Origin: Pogonophryne albipinna
Lineage: Eukaryota; Chordata; Actinopteri; Perciformes; Artedidraconidae
Assembly (NCBI GenBank): GCA_028583405.1
Contig: CM053243.1
Location: 49,983,826 to 50,047,825 of the forward strand
Length of the DNA: 64,000 bases
Reading direction: 5' to 3'
Position numbers and translations under genes: made by a program. Shown here in pieces: positions 53,781 through 64,000 of the stretch. Below the pieces are notes generated by a model, which worked only from the letters and a program-made list of their open reading frames with translations, did not search any database and was not told where the DNA came from. Within the stretch, counting starts at the first letter, position 1. Every line of letters starts with the position of its first letter.

Positions 53781-55811
53781 CCTCTTAAGCCCTGAGCCTG
53801 TTTTTCAGGTTTCAGGCTCGAAAATGCCACTAACACAACAAAGACTATATCTTCACTTCTAAAAGGGGTAAATTAATCATCTTTTCTCTCAAAGCAAGGT
53901 TACATCTGTGAGTTGGATGTAGAAGTGTCAGAATCAATATAGATGTTTTTATTTTAAAGTAAATTCAGATGGAACATAGTAAAAACATGTAAATTCTAAT
54001 GTCCGCCTAAAAAATACCCATTACTTATAGTGAAAACCACCCTTGAATGATGGGTTAGTAGACTAAAAGCTTTAGGAATCCAAACTATAACATATAATAA
54101 GTACCCTGTATCAAGATTGATGCAAAACAAGTTAAATTTGACCTTTTTAGAGAGGTTTAGAAAAATAAAGTCCAGGCGGACTCACCTCTGGGTAATTTGG
54201 GAACCATCAGTTCCATTTGAACTTTTTCACTGTAAAAATCATTTTATTACTTTGAATTTTCACTATAGGTATTCATTCCATCCAAATACAACTGTTGTGA
54301 AAAAAATAAAAAATAAAAATAAAATATAAGAACATACTCTGTTATCCTCTTAGGCAAGGCAAGTTTATTTATATAGCACTTATAGGCCCCACGGACCGAA
54401 ATCGCGTCATTTGCAGGAAACAACGTCTAAGGAACCTTACTATTTAATAAACTATGAATATTTTATATCCATATAACGGGGAAAAACTCATTTAACTGAT
54501 CTTTTTAGTTTATTTTTTCAAAAAAACCACAATGCTAACAGTGAGCATCTGAATTAGCCCCGAGCGAAAAATGCTAACCTATTACTGCACCGAAAATCAC
54601 TCCTAGCTCCCTTATTACTTATCCTAGCTCCCTTATTACTTATCCTAGCTGCACATCCAACACATCGTTTTTGATCGTAAAGACACAGAATCTAACGGTG
54701 CCCACCTCAACACTGAAAGATACAAACTTGCGACGTTATCAACAAAAACGTACATCAAAACAAGTGGAGTTAGGTACTAGCATGCGCTAGGCTAATGGCT
54801 TACCTTCGTCTTTGCCTGGTCTAAACTGGTCTTCAATGGCATTAAAACGATAAAAACGATGATGTAGTTAATCCATAGGTTAATATCCAATGTGGCTGTG
54901 TCCCCTTTGAAATGTTCTGATAATCTATAAGCAATAAAACTGCAATTCCGTTATCTGCTGTCCGCTCTGTGCTCTGTGTCCTGTTGTAATGCCTGTTGTT
55001 AGGTAGTAAACAATAAATGAAGTCAGCTGCGTAATGTACGTAAACTGGCTGGCATTCTTTATACTTTACGCAGGACCATATCTCTGGAACCAATTGGTCG
55101 ATTCGTGTGATTTACACCTTTTTCTTAACCATCAGAACCAATAGAATCGATGGGCAGTTCCCAAATCAACGTAAACATTACCATAGCGGACGTAATAGAG
55201 AAACGGACAAAGCATATCTAAAAGTGCACGCCTGGACGGCGAAACTTTATACCCAGTATATTGCCATAAATATGATGAAGGATTATCAGTCAAAATTTCT
55301 ACGTGACACAAAGACATTGGATTAACCTTGAGCGGCGTTTTTATTCCGGTGAACACAACTTTTGATCACAAATCAAAAAAGGTAAGACGAAATTATTGTA
55401 ATATTTTTGAAACCGGATGTTGTTTACTTTCTCTTTTCTGGCTGATAGCTCCGCAATTCGGGGTCCTACAGTGATGATATTACATGTGTGGAATCTGTGG
55501 AGTCTCGGCTATAAATCGTATATCTTGTTTGTGCAGTTACGATAAGTAATAAGGGCATTTCTACCGTGAGTGCTGTGCAAATTCCGTTAGCATTACTTAG
55601 CATTTTTTCGCTCCATGCTAATTCAAAGGCTTGGTATTACTCTTGTGTTTCTTTTAGCTAAAAATGGTTCACATTGTCAGTTAGCTGAGTTTCTTAGCGT
55701 TAAAAGGGTATGGAACATTAATAGTTTCATAAATGTTAAGAAGCCCTGAGACATAGTCTCATAAAAAAACGGTGGGAGGGGTCCCCTGGGGGGACCCTCG
55801 GGCTTAAGAGG
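53781..55811. mobile_element. piggyBac-like non-autonomous element, 2.0 kb, TTAA ends
   Basis: TTAA at 53777-53780 and 55812-55815 brackets ends CCTCTTAAGCCC and GGGCTTAAGAGG, a 12-bp perfect inverted repeat. No transposase is present. A SINE/LINE-tail-like piece (AAGTTTATTTATATAGCACT) lies at about 54361-54390, and CTAGCTCCCTTATTACTTAT is repeated near 54605-54650. Confidence 0.75.
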
Positions 55812-55815
55812 TTAA

Positions 55816-56100
55816 AGCAAACAGATATTGTTCTAAACTGTATTAAAGTAAACAGGTATTATCTTGAACTGTATTGAAGTGAACATGTATTATTTGGGAC
55901 TGTTTTAAAGTAATCCTATATATATATAACCCTTTTCACTTACACTCAATGACCCAGATACCCTGACACACACACACTTACACCTCCTGTCTCCAGCACA
56001 CACACATACACTCACTGACCCAGATATCAGCACACACACACACATACACTTTCCCCCCCACCATCACATGCACATGTTCTTATTCAAGGTTCTTCCTGGG
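55816..56100. repeat. CA-rich simple repeats
   Basis: Interrupted (AC)n runs at about 55965-56050, flanked by GAACTGTATTAAAGTAA-like short repeats at about 55830-55915. Confidence 0.6.
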
Positions 56101-56740
56101 GCCAGTATAATCTCAAGCACCAATATATCTGTGTACAATGTTTGATTGTTTTGGGAAAGAATAGTTTGTGTGAAATCTTCCCTGGGAAAGTAAAGGAGTG
56201 AAGTTAGGTGGAAGATAAAAAGTGATTCTGACCTTGACTAGTTCCGAGGCTCTCACGCTTCACTTAGGAGTAAAATGGGATGGAAGAGCCGACCCACATC
56301 TCCGTCCCAAAAATGTCCATATATACTGTTGTTTATTCATGCAAAATGCCCCCCTTGTTTCTGACTGACTGGTCCCGATACCTGTATCGCACGGCAGTAG
56401 AGCGGGGAGCCCGGAGTGCTCTGTTACAGGGCACTCTGTATTTCGTATTGTGTTTTTTACCATTAAAATCAGATTATTGTTATAACTTTTATGCCGGTAT
56501 TTTGGACTCCTTCTCTTATTAAATCTGACCAGGCTCATCTAACGAACGGCGCGGAGCAGAGGTGGGCTTTAAGCCACCACTACTGTGTTTGCTCCAACAG
56601 CTGGTGACCTCCCGACGTGATGAGGGCTGGTCTCTAGAAGGACCACCGACAGCCAGCGGACGAATTTCTGTCCAGGGAAGGACACCCGGGACACCGTTGA
56701 CAACTAAACCAGGACGTCCTACATGATACAAAGGTAAAAC
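56101..56740. other. Possible LTR and leader remnant
   Basis: The stretch from about 56270 to 56530, followed by GC-rich sequence and a splice-donor-like AAAGGTAAAAC at about 56731, has the look of an LTR plus leader. I could not pair it with a second LTR or any gag, so it is only a possibility. Confidence 0.25.
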
Positions 56741-57356
56741 AGATACCTGTTGATTACCAAAATCTGTGATTTGGCTTTGCTACAAAATTTTAGAGTTGTC
56801 AGCGCGTTCTCAGTGTTCTTAGTCACGGTAAAAAATACAATACTTAAGAAAGTGTTTGTATAAGAGTCAGGTGTAAATTCCAGACCTATAGGGCACTAAG
56901 GGTGTGTAAGAGTCTGGTTTTGCATTCCAGTCCTTAGCTCACTAAAAGCAAAGTCGGTGCTCAGAGTCCGGTAGGGCATTCCGGACCGGACCAGGTTTTT
57001 CGCCTGCCGTCTGTCTGCAGACTTGTCAAAGCATTAATTCATGGTTTTTACTAACCGGTATCAGTATGTTGTTACTTCGGCATCATTTTGAAATGTGTAT
57101 TACAATTAAATCAGGGTCAAATATGTTCATCTTGTTGTAGTTGTAGCCCCCTTGCTAGCGATTCTCTCTCTAGTTTAGCATACTCAGCCCGACTCAGCCT
57201 GGTTGTTCCTGGCCCTAGAACCACGATTTAGTCGGGCCAGAAAAAAGGTGAAAAAGTAGCCCCGGGCCAAAGCTAGGCCAAGTGGAAACGCAACCAAAAA
57301 CGGGCCCCGCACGGCTCGGCACGCTTAAAGCGAGCTACCCGCTGCAGTGGAAACGC
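56741..57356. repeat. MITE-like sequence, includes a segment shared with 15390-15530
   Basis: About 57000-57125 is the inverse of about 15390-15530 (shared ATGAACATATTTGACC, ATTTCAAAATGATGCCGAA, ACTGATACCGGTTAG). The right part (57170-57356) has GGCCTAGCTTTGGCCCG and GTTTCCACTGCAG-type ends (minus strand). It truncates the P-element transposase at about 57357. Confidence 0.5.
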
Positions 57357-57822
57357 GCCATTAGAGCAAGACCAACCTTCATCTTATCAAAGTGACTTGG
57401 CTTGATGGCTGCAGCTGAAAGATGGGGAGCTATTTTTAAGGCCATCCCTTCCTGAAAGGTCAATAAGTCCTTAATGGGGACCACAGAAACCTCGTTAGAG
57501 GGGAGGTTCTCTCTGTTAACAACATCCTCAGGAATTATGAAGACCTGCCCACGGACAAGGGCACTTTTAAAAAAAATTACCAGATGTGGAACATCGGGCA
57601 TGAAATAAAGCTGCCTGTCTGGTTTTGCTGGATGTGGCACCGATGTTTTATTTTGGTCCACCCCAAAGGATTTCCACATGGCTCGGTTAGGGCTACCCAT
57701 GTCGGTGGTGACATCAAGCACATGTAGCCCTATGGATGCTGCCCTCTGTATTATATCAATAATGATTGGCCTGTACTCTGCTCCATTGGTAGAATTGCCA
57801 GTGTAATGATATGCCACTACTT
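57357..57822 (-). pseudogene. P-element/THAP9-like transposase, middle part
   Basis: The minus-strand frame downstream of the hAT-like insertion reads VVAYHYTGNSTNGAEY, then IGLHVLDVTTDMGSPNRAMW (the second catalytic Asp region of P-element transposases) and MPDVPHLVIFFKSALVRGQV. It ends where another repeat begins at about 57357. The C-terminal catalytic Glu region is missing. It joins in frame with 59086-59314 when the insertion at 57823-59085 is removed. Confidence 0.75.
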
Positions 57823-58315
57823 CAGGGGTAGACATTAAGGGTAACATTTCGGTGGAATTTTGTTATCACTGGCCCCACCATTGTAACCACTGGCCCAAGA
57901 GCATTCGTCCAAAAAAATCGACTAATAATGAAGAAAATGAACACTTGTTGCAATAGTAATTTATGCACAAACTACATTACTACTAGTACTACAACATTTG
58001 AATCATCAGTTCTTCCTCATTTTCCTCAATTGTTCATATCTGGTTTATTAAAATAATTATATTGTGGTCATTGGTAAAAAAATGTCTGCTATTATGGAGT
58101 ATTATTCTTAGTATAATGCGCTTTCTGCCTTCCTGTCATTATCAGGAGTTAGAAATGTAATGGCTATGTAATAGATTAGAACCTTCATTATCCTAAACTG
58201 CTGGGACATTTCCCTATAGCCAATACCTTTTATATTTTCTACTCTTTACTTACATAAGTCGGCATTGATGTACAGAGCCGACTAAAGACCTTGTTTATAT
58301 TGGCATCATACAGAG

Positions 58316-58575
58316 TGGTGCAGTGACGCGTCCTAAAACCAGGAAGTAAGCTGCTGGTTCCCTCGACGAAAAAGCAATGGGATTTCTCCATAGGATTTTG
58401 GAAAATAGCTGGAAATAAGGTCTGTGGAAAACTAACCTGTTTGATAAATGCACGTTTTGTTCAGCCGGATAATCTCCACATGTCTACCCTACTTTTATAC
58501 ATTTCTAATCATAAATCGAATCGATAGATTTATGATTCGAAAATTATAAAAGGGTTCTAGGACGCGTCACTCCAC
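58316..58575. repeat. MITE related to the cluster at 11965-13090
   Basis: The ends are GTGACGCGTCCTA and TAGGACGCGTCAC. The interior includes TTTCTCCATAGGATTTTGG, CAGCCGGATAATCTCCACAT and TCGATAGATTTATGATT, matching blocks X and Y upstream. Confidence 0.8.
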
Positions 58576-58606
58576 CACAATATAGAATTTAGTATAATAT
58601 AATAAT

Positions 58607-58894
58607 TTAATATAGAAGCCAACTCCATCGATCAAGCCAGTGTGGCTGAAACTTTCTCTCCCTCTTCTTCTCATGCTCCCTGTCACTCTCCTTTAACTCC
58701 TCCGGTGACTTTCTTTTATTTTGAAGATTGTTTTTTGCCCGGTTACCGCTGGTATTAAAAAATGTTTTGCTAATGGTTAGGTGGCGCGAAAGTCTGTAGT
58801 GAACGAGTGCGCTCCCGTTCACGGGAGCCTGCTCGCGCTGCGCTCCGCAGCAAACAGCTGTTTGCTTTTCACCCAACAACGACAACCGCCTCAT
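58607..58894 (-). pseudogene. ZNF862/TTF-like N-terminal fragment of a hAT-type protein
   Basis: The frame contains a charged region (SPEELKESDREHEKKRERK) followed by FQPHWLDRWSWLLY, the opening of the TTF-type zinc-binding domain in ZNF862-like hAT proteins. Zinc ligands and catalytic domain are lost. Low information. Confidence 0.45.
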
Positions 58895-59085
58895 GAAACG
58901 CTATGTTGTAGCGTTAATAAACAAAACCATTTTACAAAATTGCTAGTCAAAATACCAATACCAAAGGACCGTTTTTTTTTTTTAAGCAATATTTTTTAGT
59001 GGCCCGAGCGGGCAAGTGGAAAGTACGTTATGCTGGCCCGGGGTGTCTAAATAGTGCTTCCGGGCCATTTATAATGTCGAGCCCT

Positions 59086-59314
59086 GTACTTGCTTCCACC
59101 GTGTTGTGTTTCCAGCCAACATAAACACGCAAGCATGTGTTGCCACCCCTGTGTGACCTGGTAAAGTCACATCACCGTACAGTTTGCCTGTAATCATGTC
59201 TAACTCCACACTTGGTGTGATTGCCATTTCATCCAAGGTCAACACACACTCCCTTTCAAGGTCTGTCAATCTATCTGCCTTCAATTTTAGGAAATCAAAG
59301 ACCTCTGTCAACAC
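59086..59314 (-). pseudogene. P-element/THAP9-like transposase, upstream part
   Basis: The minus-strand frame reads LKLKADRLTDLERECVLTLD, then EMAITPSVELDMITGKLYGD and VFMLAGNTTRWKQV, the RNase-H-like domain entry with the first catalytic Asp (LTLDEM). The THAP DNA-binding domain and leucine-zipper region are not found to the right, where a LINE and direct repeats follow. This and 57357-57822 are the only surviving parts. Confidence 0.75.
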
Positions 59315-59375
59315 ACGTTCTCAAACTTAACACATTGCATCCTTCTTTGCAGTGTCCTTATTCCTGGAAGGGGAA

Positions 59376-59617
59376 TGCATCGAGACCGCGTGACGACACT
59401 ACCTATTGACGCAGCAACCACTGTAAGTTATATTCTTGTTTAATTAGACTTCTCTGTTTCATTTATTCTACTCTGTATAATTGTTCTGTAGTTATTGTAG
59501 GTAAAACGGCGCTTTTGAGAGATTTTAAATCTCAGATCTGCTCAAAGTGAACCTGTTACACAGGTCTCAGTGGGGTACTCAACCCTGCATTACAATATAG
59601 GCAGGGACACTCTGCTG
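59376..59617 (+). repeat. 242-bp direct repeat, first copy
   Basis: Starts TGCATCGAGACCGCGTGACG. It differs from the second copy (59704-59945) at one position that I could see (CTCTGTTTC versus CTCCGTTTC). Confidence 0.9.
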
Positions 59618-59703
59618 ATTGCGTGAAGTACAACAGCGTGACTTACCCTTCTTTCAGCTAAAAAGCACTTAAATACCGCATTTAAATTCTGAAGAACTCA
59701 GTG

Positions 59704-59945
59704 TGCATCGAGACCGCGTGACGACACTACCTATTGACGCAGCAACCACTGTAAGTTATATTCTTGTTTAATTAGACTTCTCCGTTTCATTTATTCTACT
59801 CTGTATAATTGTTCTGTAGTTATTGTAGGTAAAACGGCGCTTTTGAGAGATTTTAAATCTCAGATCTGCTCAAAGTGAACCTGTTACACAGGTCTCAGTG
59901 GGGTACTCAACCCTGCATTACAATATAGGCAGGGACACTCTGCTG
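59704..59945 (+). repeat. 242-bp direct repeat, second copy, next to the LINE
   Basis: Separated from the first copy by 86 bp (period 328) and directly followed by the LINE 5' region. Could be promoter monomers of the LINE 5' UTR or a recent tandem duplication. Confidence 0.9.
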
Positions 59946-60171
59946 TCGCCCATCAGCTGTAGAGAGTTAACTAATTTGAGGGGCGTGGCCCCACAGCTGT
60001 GAGAACTCAGCAATCAGGCGTCCATTTTAGGTAGCTCTTTCCTGGAGGGTCAGCTTCAGCGTCAGACAGCCGAAGACATTGGAGTCCTGCGGAGGCAAAT
60101 CCTCCTCTGATTGAGCTAATTACCGCTGGTGTTTTCTTTTCTTTCGTTTTCTAGCCCCTCATGCTATAATC

Positions 60172-61257
60172 ATGTGTATTTTCTCCATTCCTGTTCACGT
60201 GTCTTCTTGCAATCATCGCTGGCCCCGTGTATCTCCTAATCGCTATAACCGGCCTGCTCTCGTCTATCCCACATGCTCCACTGAGATCCAACATCTAGTT
60301 TCAGGTGGCCTGTGGAACTGCCAGTCAGCTGTTCCTAAGGCTGACTTCATCTCTGGCTACGCTTCCCTGCAGTCTCTGGATTTCCTTGCTCTCACTGAGC
60401 TCACCTTTGAATTCCATGCCGTCACAGTAACCCATCCAATACAATTAACCATTGTTGTTCTCTACCGTCCACCAGGCGCCTTGGGTGACTTCTTGGAGGA
60501 ATTAGATAATCTCCTCTCACACATCCCTGAAACTGGCCCTCCCGCTGTACTTCTCGGAGACTTCAACCTCCAGTCAGGGAAGATAGACGAACTAACACTG
60601 TTAACCGCCTTTGCTTTCTCACTGTCTCCATCCCCACCAACTCATAAAGCTGGCAATGTCCTTGATCTCATATTCTCAAGGAACTGCACTACTTCTAACC
60701 TCTCTGTAAACCCGCTCCACACATCCGATCACTTCTTCATTTTATTCTCTCTACCCCTTTCCAAACATAACAAACTAATCTCTTCTCATCTTGCACCTGT
60801 CCGCCGTAACCTTCGTTCCCTCTCCTCCTCTACCTTTGCCTCATCGGTTCTCTCAGCCCTCCCTTCCTCTGACTCGTTCCAACTCCTACCTCCAAACTCT
60901 GCTGCAGAAACTCTCCTCAGTACTCTCTCATCCTCTCTGGACTCTCTCTGTCCTCTCACATCTCGGCAGGCTCGTCAGTCCCCTCCTGCTCCCTGGCTAA
61001 ATGACGCACTGCGTGCTAATAGAACCGTCCTTAGGGCAGCAGAGCGGAAACCCAAACACCATGACGACCTCCTAACCTATCAGGCTCTCCTCTCCTCTTT
61101 CTCTGCTTCGATCTCTCAGGCAAAAAGCACTTTCTTTCAAGATAAGATCCAATCTTCCTATTCCAATCCCAAAAAAACTATTTTCCATCTTCTCCACCCT
61201 CTTGGACCCTCCCAAAGCCCCTCCCCCCTCCTCACTTCTGTCAAGCGACTTTGTTAA
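60172..61257 (+). CDS. LINE ORF2, endonuclease half
   Basis: The frame encodes a degraded N-terminus (GGLWNCQSAV, SLDFLALTE) followed by endonuclease blocks: VVLYRPPGALGDFLEELDNL, VLLGDFNLQSG (catalytic Asp/Asn), GNVLDLIFSRN and LHTSDHFFILF (catalytic His). A linker PAPWLNDALRANRTVLRAAE, typical of L2/CR1 ORF2, then leads to a frameshift near 61250. It nicks target DNA for target-primed reverse transcription. Continues in another frame at 61202-62410. Confidence 0.8.
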   Translation: MCIFSIPVHVSSCNHRWPRVSPNRYNRPALVYPTCSTEIQHLVSGGLWNCQSAVPKADFISGYASLQSLDFLALTELTFEFHAVTVTHPIQLTIVVLYRPPGALGDFLEELDNLLSHIPETGPPAVLLGDFNLQSGKIDELTLLTAFAFSLSPSPPTHKAGNVLDLIFSRNCTTSNLSVNPLHTSDHFFILFSLPLSKHNKLISSHLAPVRRNLRSLSSSTFASSVLSALPSSDSFQLLPPNSAAETLLSTLSSSLDSLCPLTSRQARQSPPAPWLNDALRANRTVLRAAERKPKHHDDLLTYQALLSSFSASISQAKSTFFQDKIQSSYSNPKKTIFHLLHPLGPSQSPSPLLTSVKRLC

Positions 61258-62410
61258 CTACTTTGAAAAAAAGGTTGATTATATTCGCTCTTCTTTTTCT
61301 GACTCACCTTTACTCACCGCTGGGTCACCAGACCCTCCTTCCACCCACACACTAACCTCCTTTTCCCCTCTCTCTCCAAGTGAGGTTCTTACCCTCATTA
61401 CCGCTGCCCGCCCTACCACCTGTCCTCTGGACCCTATCCCTTCAAACCTCCTTCAGACTATCGCTCCTGATATTCTACCGTTTCTCACCCATTTCATCAA
61501 CACTTCACTAACTTCTGGTCACTTTCCAAATAGTCTTAAGGAGGCAAGAGTAAACCCTCTCCTAAAGAAACCCACTCTCAACCCGTCTGATGTTATAAAC
61601 TACAGGCCTGTCTCTCTCCTCCCGTTCCTGTCTAAAACACTTGAACGCGCTGTCTTTAAACAACTCTCCTGTTATCTCCATCAGAACAACCTTCTGGATC
61701 CGCACCAGTCTGGTTTCAAGGCAGGTCACTCCACAGAAACTGCTCTCATTGCTGTCACTGAGGAACTGCACACTGCCAAAGCAGCATCCCTCTCCTCTGT
61801 CATCATCCTGTTGGACCTGTCTGCTGCATTCGACACGGTGAACCATCAGATCCTGCTTCGCACTCTCCAAGAACTTGGAGTTTCAGGCTCTGCACTTTCC
61901 CTCCTCACCTCATACCTCAAAGACCGTACCTACAGGGTAACTTGGAGAGGGTCCGAGTCCGACCCTTGTCAATTAACTACAGGGGTCCCACAGGGGTCTG
62001 TTCTTGGTCCCCTCCTCTTCTCCCTGTACACAAACTCGCTCGGATCAGTCATTAGCCCGCATGGTTTTTCATACCACTGCTACGCTGACGACACCCAATT
62101 AATTCTGTCCTTTCCCCGCTCAGAGACCCAGGTCGTCGCACGCATCTCTGCTTGTCTAGCTGACATCTCTCAGTGGATGTCTGCTCATCACCTCAAGCTC
62201 AACCTTGACAAGACTGAACTGCTTTTCCTTCCGGGAAAAGATTGTCCCACTCTTGACCTGACGATCAACATCGGCACCTCTGTTGTTTCCCCAACTCAGA
62301 CTGCCAGGAATCTGGGTGTGACCCTAGATAACAACCTGCAAACATCGCTGCTCCAACCCGTTGCTGCATATACACGCTTTACAACATCAGGAAGATACGT
62401 CCCCAGCTGA
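61250..62410 (+). pseudogene. LINE ORF2, reverse-transcriptase half
   Basis: Picks up the frame after 61257 (DFVNYFEKKVDYIRSSFSDS). RT blocks in order are [54 protein letters not shown] and the catalytic CYADDTQLIL (about 62078-62107). A frameshift near 62355 ends it. Similarity resumes in another frame (RPQLTQKATQVLVQALVTSR, about 62397-62456) to about 62600. Two frame lesions plus the missing 3' end make it defective. Confidence 0.8.
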
Positions 62411-62626
62411 CCCAGAAAGCCACGCAGGTTCTGGTCCAGGCTCTCGTCACCTCACGCCTAGACTACTGCAACTCCCTCCTGGCTGGTCTACCTGCATGTG
62501 CCATCCGACCTCTGCAGCTCATCCAGAATGCAGCGGCTCGTCTGGTCTTCAACCTTCCTAAATTTTCCCACACCACTCCGCTCCCTTCACTGGCTTCCGG
62601 TAACTGCTAGAATCCACTTCAAGACA

Positions 62627-63068
62627 ATGGTACCAGCGCCATATAGACTGAGAGTTATGTCATCTCCGTTCACTCCAATGGACCACTTTTTTACAGCAAT
62701 GGCGGATCGTGGAGCCTCTCAATCGTTCCCCGGAAGTTAGCGCCATGGCTAGCAGAGCTGTAGAGTTGCAGCATAATAGACCGTTCGTGACGGACTTTTA
62801 AAGGTAAGAAGAAGTTTAAAGATTTATATTGCGGATATTATCAGTACATCTGATTCAAATTAACATGTGTATTAAAGGATGTCAGTGATTATCCCTAAAT
62901 TAGTAGATTTAGGGAACGTTTACAGATAACAGATTAAGCTAGGATACCGAATCAAGTTAGCAACACATGTTGAACAGCCTTTTAATTGTAAATTCCGTTC
63001 TCTTAATGTCATTTCGTCCAACATTGTTGAATTAGAGAAGAGGGGCTTCTAAACGGGATTGTATGCGN
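62627..63068. other. Unassigned repeat-like sequence before the gap
   Basis: Contains ACTCCAATGGACCACTTTTT and AGCGCCATGGCTAGC. No ORF above background. It replaces the LINE 3' end abruptly. Confidence 0.35.
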
Positions 63069-64000
63069 NNNNNNNNNNNNNNNNNNNNNNNNNNNNNNNN
63101 NNNNNNNNNNNNNNNNNNNNNNNNNNNNNNNNNNNNNNNNNNNNNNNNNNNNNNNNNNNNNNNNNNNNNNNNNNNNNNNNNNNNNNNNNNNNNNNNNNNN
63201 NNNNNNNNNNNNNNNNNNNNNNNNNNNNNNNNNNNNNNNNNNNNNNNNNNNNNNNNNNNNNNNNNNNNNNNNNNNNNNNNNNNNNNNNNNNNNNNNNNNN
63301 NNNNNNNNNNNNNNNNNNNNNNNNNNNNNNNNNNNNNNNNNNNNNNNNNNNNNNNNNNNNNNNNNNNNNNNNNNNNNNNNNNNNNNNNNNNNNNNNNNNN
63401 NNNNNNNNNNNNNNNNNNNNNNNNNNNNNNNNNNNNNNNNNNNNNNNNNNNNNNNNNNNNNNNNNNNNNNNNNNNNNNNNNNNNNNNNNNNNNNNNNNNN
63501 NNNNNNNNNNNNNNNNNNNNNNNNNNNNNNNNNNNNNNNNNNNNNNNNNNNNNNNNNNNNNNNNNNNNNNNNNNNNNNNNNNNNNNNNNNNNNNNNNNNN
63601 NNNNNNNNNNNNNNNNNNNNNNNNNNNNNNNNNNNNNNNNNNNNNNNNNNNNNNNNNNNNNNNNNNNNNNNNNNNNNNNNNNNNNNNNNNNNNNNNNNNN
63701 NNNNNNNNNNNNNNNNNNNNNNNNNNNNNNNNNNNNNNNNNNNNNNNNNNNNNNNNNNNNNNNNNNNNNNNNNNNNNNNNNNNNNNNNNNNNNNNNNNNN
63801 NNNNNNNNNNNNNNNNNNNNNNNNNNNNNNNNNNNNNNNNNNNNNNNNNNNNNNNNNNNNNNNNNNNNNNNNNNNNNNNNNNNNNNNNNNNNNNNNNNNN
63901 NNNNNNNNNNNNNNNNNNNNNNNNNNNNNNNNNNNNNNNNNNNNNNNNNNNNNNNNNNNNNNNNNNNNNNNNNNNNNNNNNNNNNNNNNNNNNNNNNNNN
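63069..64000. other. Assembly gap (N)
   Basis: All bases are N to the end of the window. Confidence 1.

Larger units (their letters stand above)
57823..59085 (-). mobile_element. hAT-like element inside the P-element, 5-bp TSD
   Basis: The minus strand starts CAGGGCTCGACATTATAAAT and ends ATGTCTACCCCTG. TACTT flanks both sides (57818-57822 and 59086-59090). Removing it gives one continuous P-element frame, confirming the boundaries. Near its start on the minus strand is a short ORF (58607-58894) with a ZNF862/TTF-like FQPHWLDRWSWLLY motif. A MITE copy occupies 58316-58575. Confidence 0.8.
59946..62626 (+). mobile_element. Near-complete LINE (L2/CR1 group), 3'-truncated
   Basis: A 5' UTR-like GC-rich region precedes an ORF2 that spans an apurinic endonuclease and reverse transcriptase. 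Similarity runs to about 62626 (TCAAGACAATGG) and then stops without a 3' tail. The other LINEs here are 5'-truncated; this one instead keeps the 5' side. Confidence 0.8.

Overview
The window looks like teleost fish genomic DNA that is almost entirely transposable elements. The evidence is eukaryotic GT/AG exon structure, long (CA)n/(GT)n tracts, and a repertoire typical of fish: many hAT elements, L2/Rex1-type LINEs, an EnSpm/CACTA element, a DIRS-type gag, piggyBac-like, Tc1-like and P-element relics, and an endogenous retrovirus. I found no intact single-copy host gene. The only host-like piece is a 66-bp fragment of a COUP-TF (nr2f) DNA-binding domain at 279-344. Bases 63069-64000 are an assembly gap.

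Region 1 (about 638-13963) reads as one EnSpm/CACTA-type element of about 13.3 kb, with 13-bp perfect inverted ends (CACTGTAAAAAAA). It carries two genes on the + strand: a zinc-finger plus tnp2-like transposase (3407-8494) and a five-part PB1-domain 'SAMD3-like' gene (8831-11793). A BED-type hAT with a perfect 8-bp target-site duplication (TSD) sits inside the transposase reading frame and itself carries an L2 LINE. Another hAT lies in the leader, a probable solo LTR between the genes, and a cluster of inverted MITE copies downstream.

Region 2 (about 13964-22655) holds the 5' part of a DIRS-like element. Its gag is split by two different hATs that landed 13 bp apart, one of which contains two further hATs. 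Beyond it are a truncated piggyBac transposase, a LINE tail, tandem repeats and a BED-finger hAT relic.

Region 3 (22656-45733) is the most striking: a three-level nest in which every level has an exact TSD. The outer hAT (TSD CCTGTAGA) contains an endogenous retrovirus on the minus strand (23942-44863, near-identical LTRs, TSD CTAA). The retrovirus leader in turn contains a 9-kb multi-exon Ginger-like DNA transposon (34966-44012, TSD CCGG). The transposon's gene joins a gypsy-type integrase and GPY/F domain to a Ulp1-like cysteine protease and a PHD finger, and it lies between inverted repeats of roughly 0.9 kb. A diverged relative (Ginger B, 45941-51601) follows in the same orientation with matching exon lengths.

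Region 4 (51602-63068) has a diverged direct duplication, a Tc1-like relic, a gypsy-type LTR, a 2-kb piggyBac-like element with TTAA ends, a P-element/THAP9-like transposase interrupted by another element with a 5-bp TSD, and a LINE preceded by a 242-bp direct repeat.

Most coding pieces here are broken. What survives well are the element boundaries and TSDs, which allow the order of insertion to be read.
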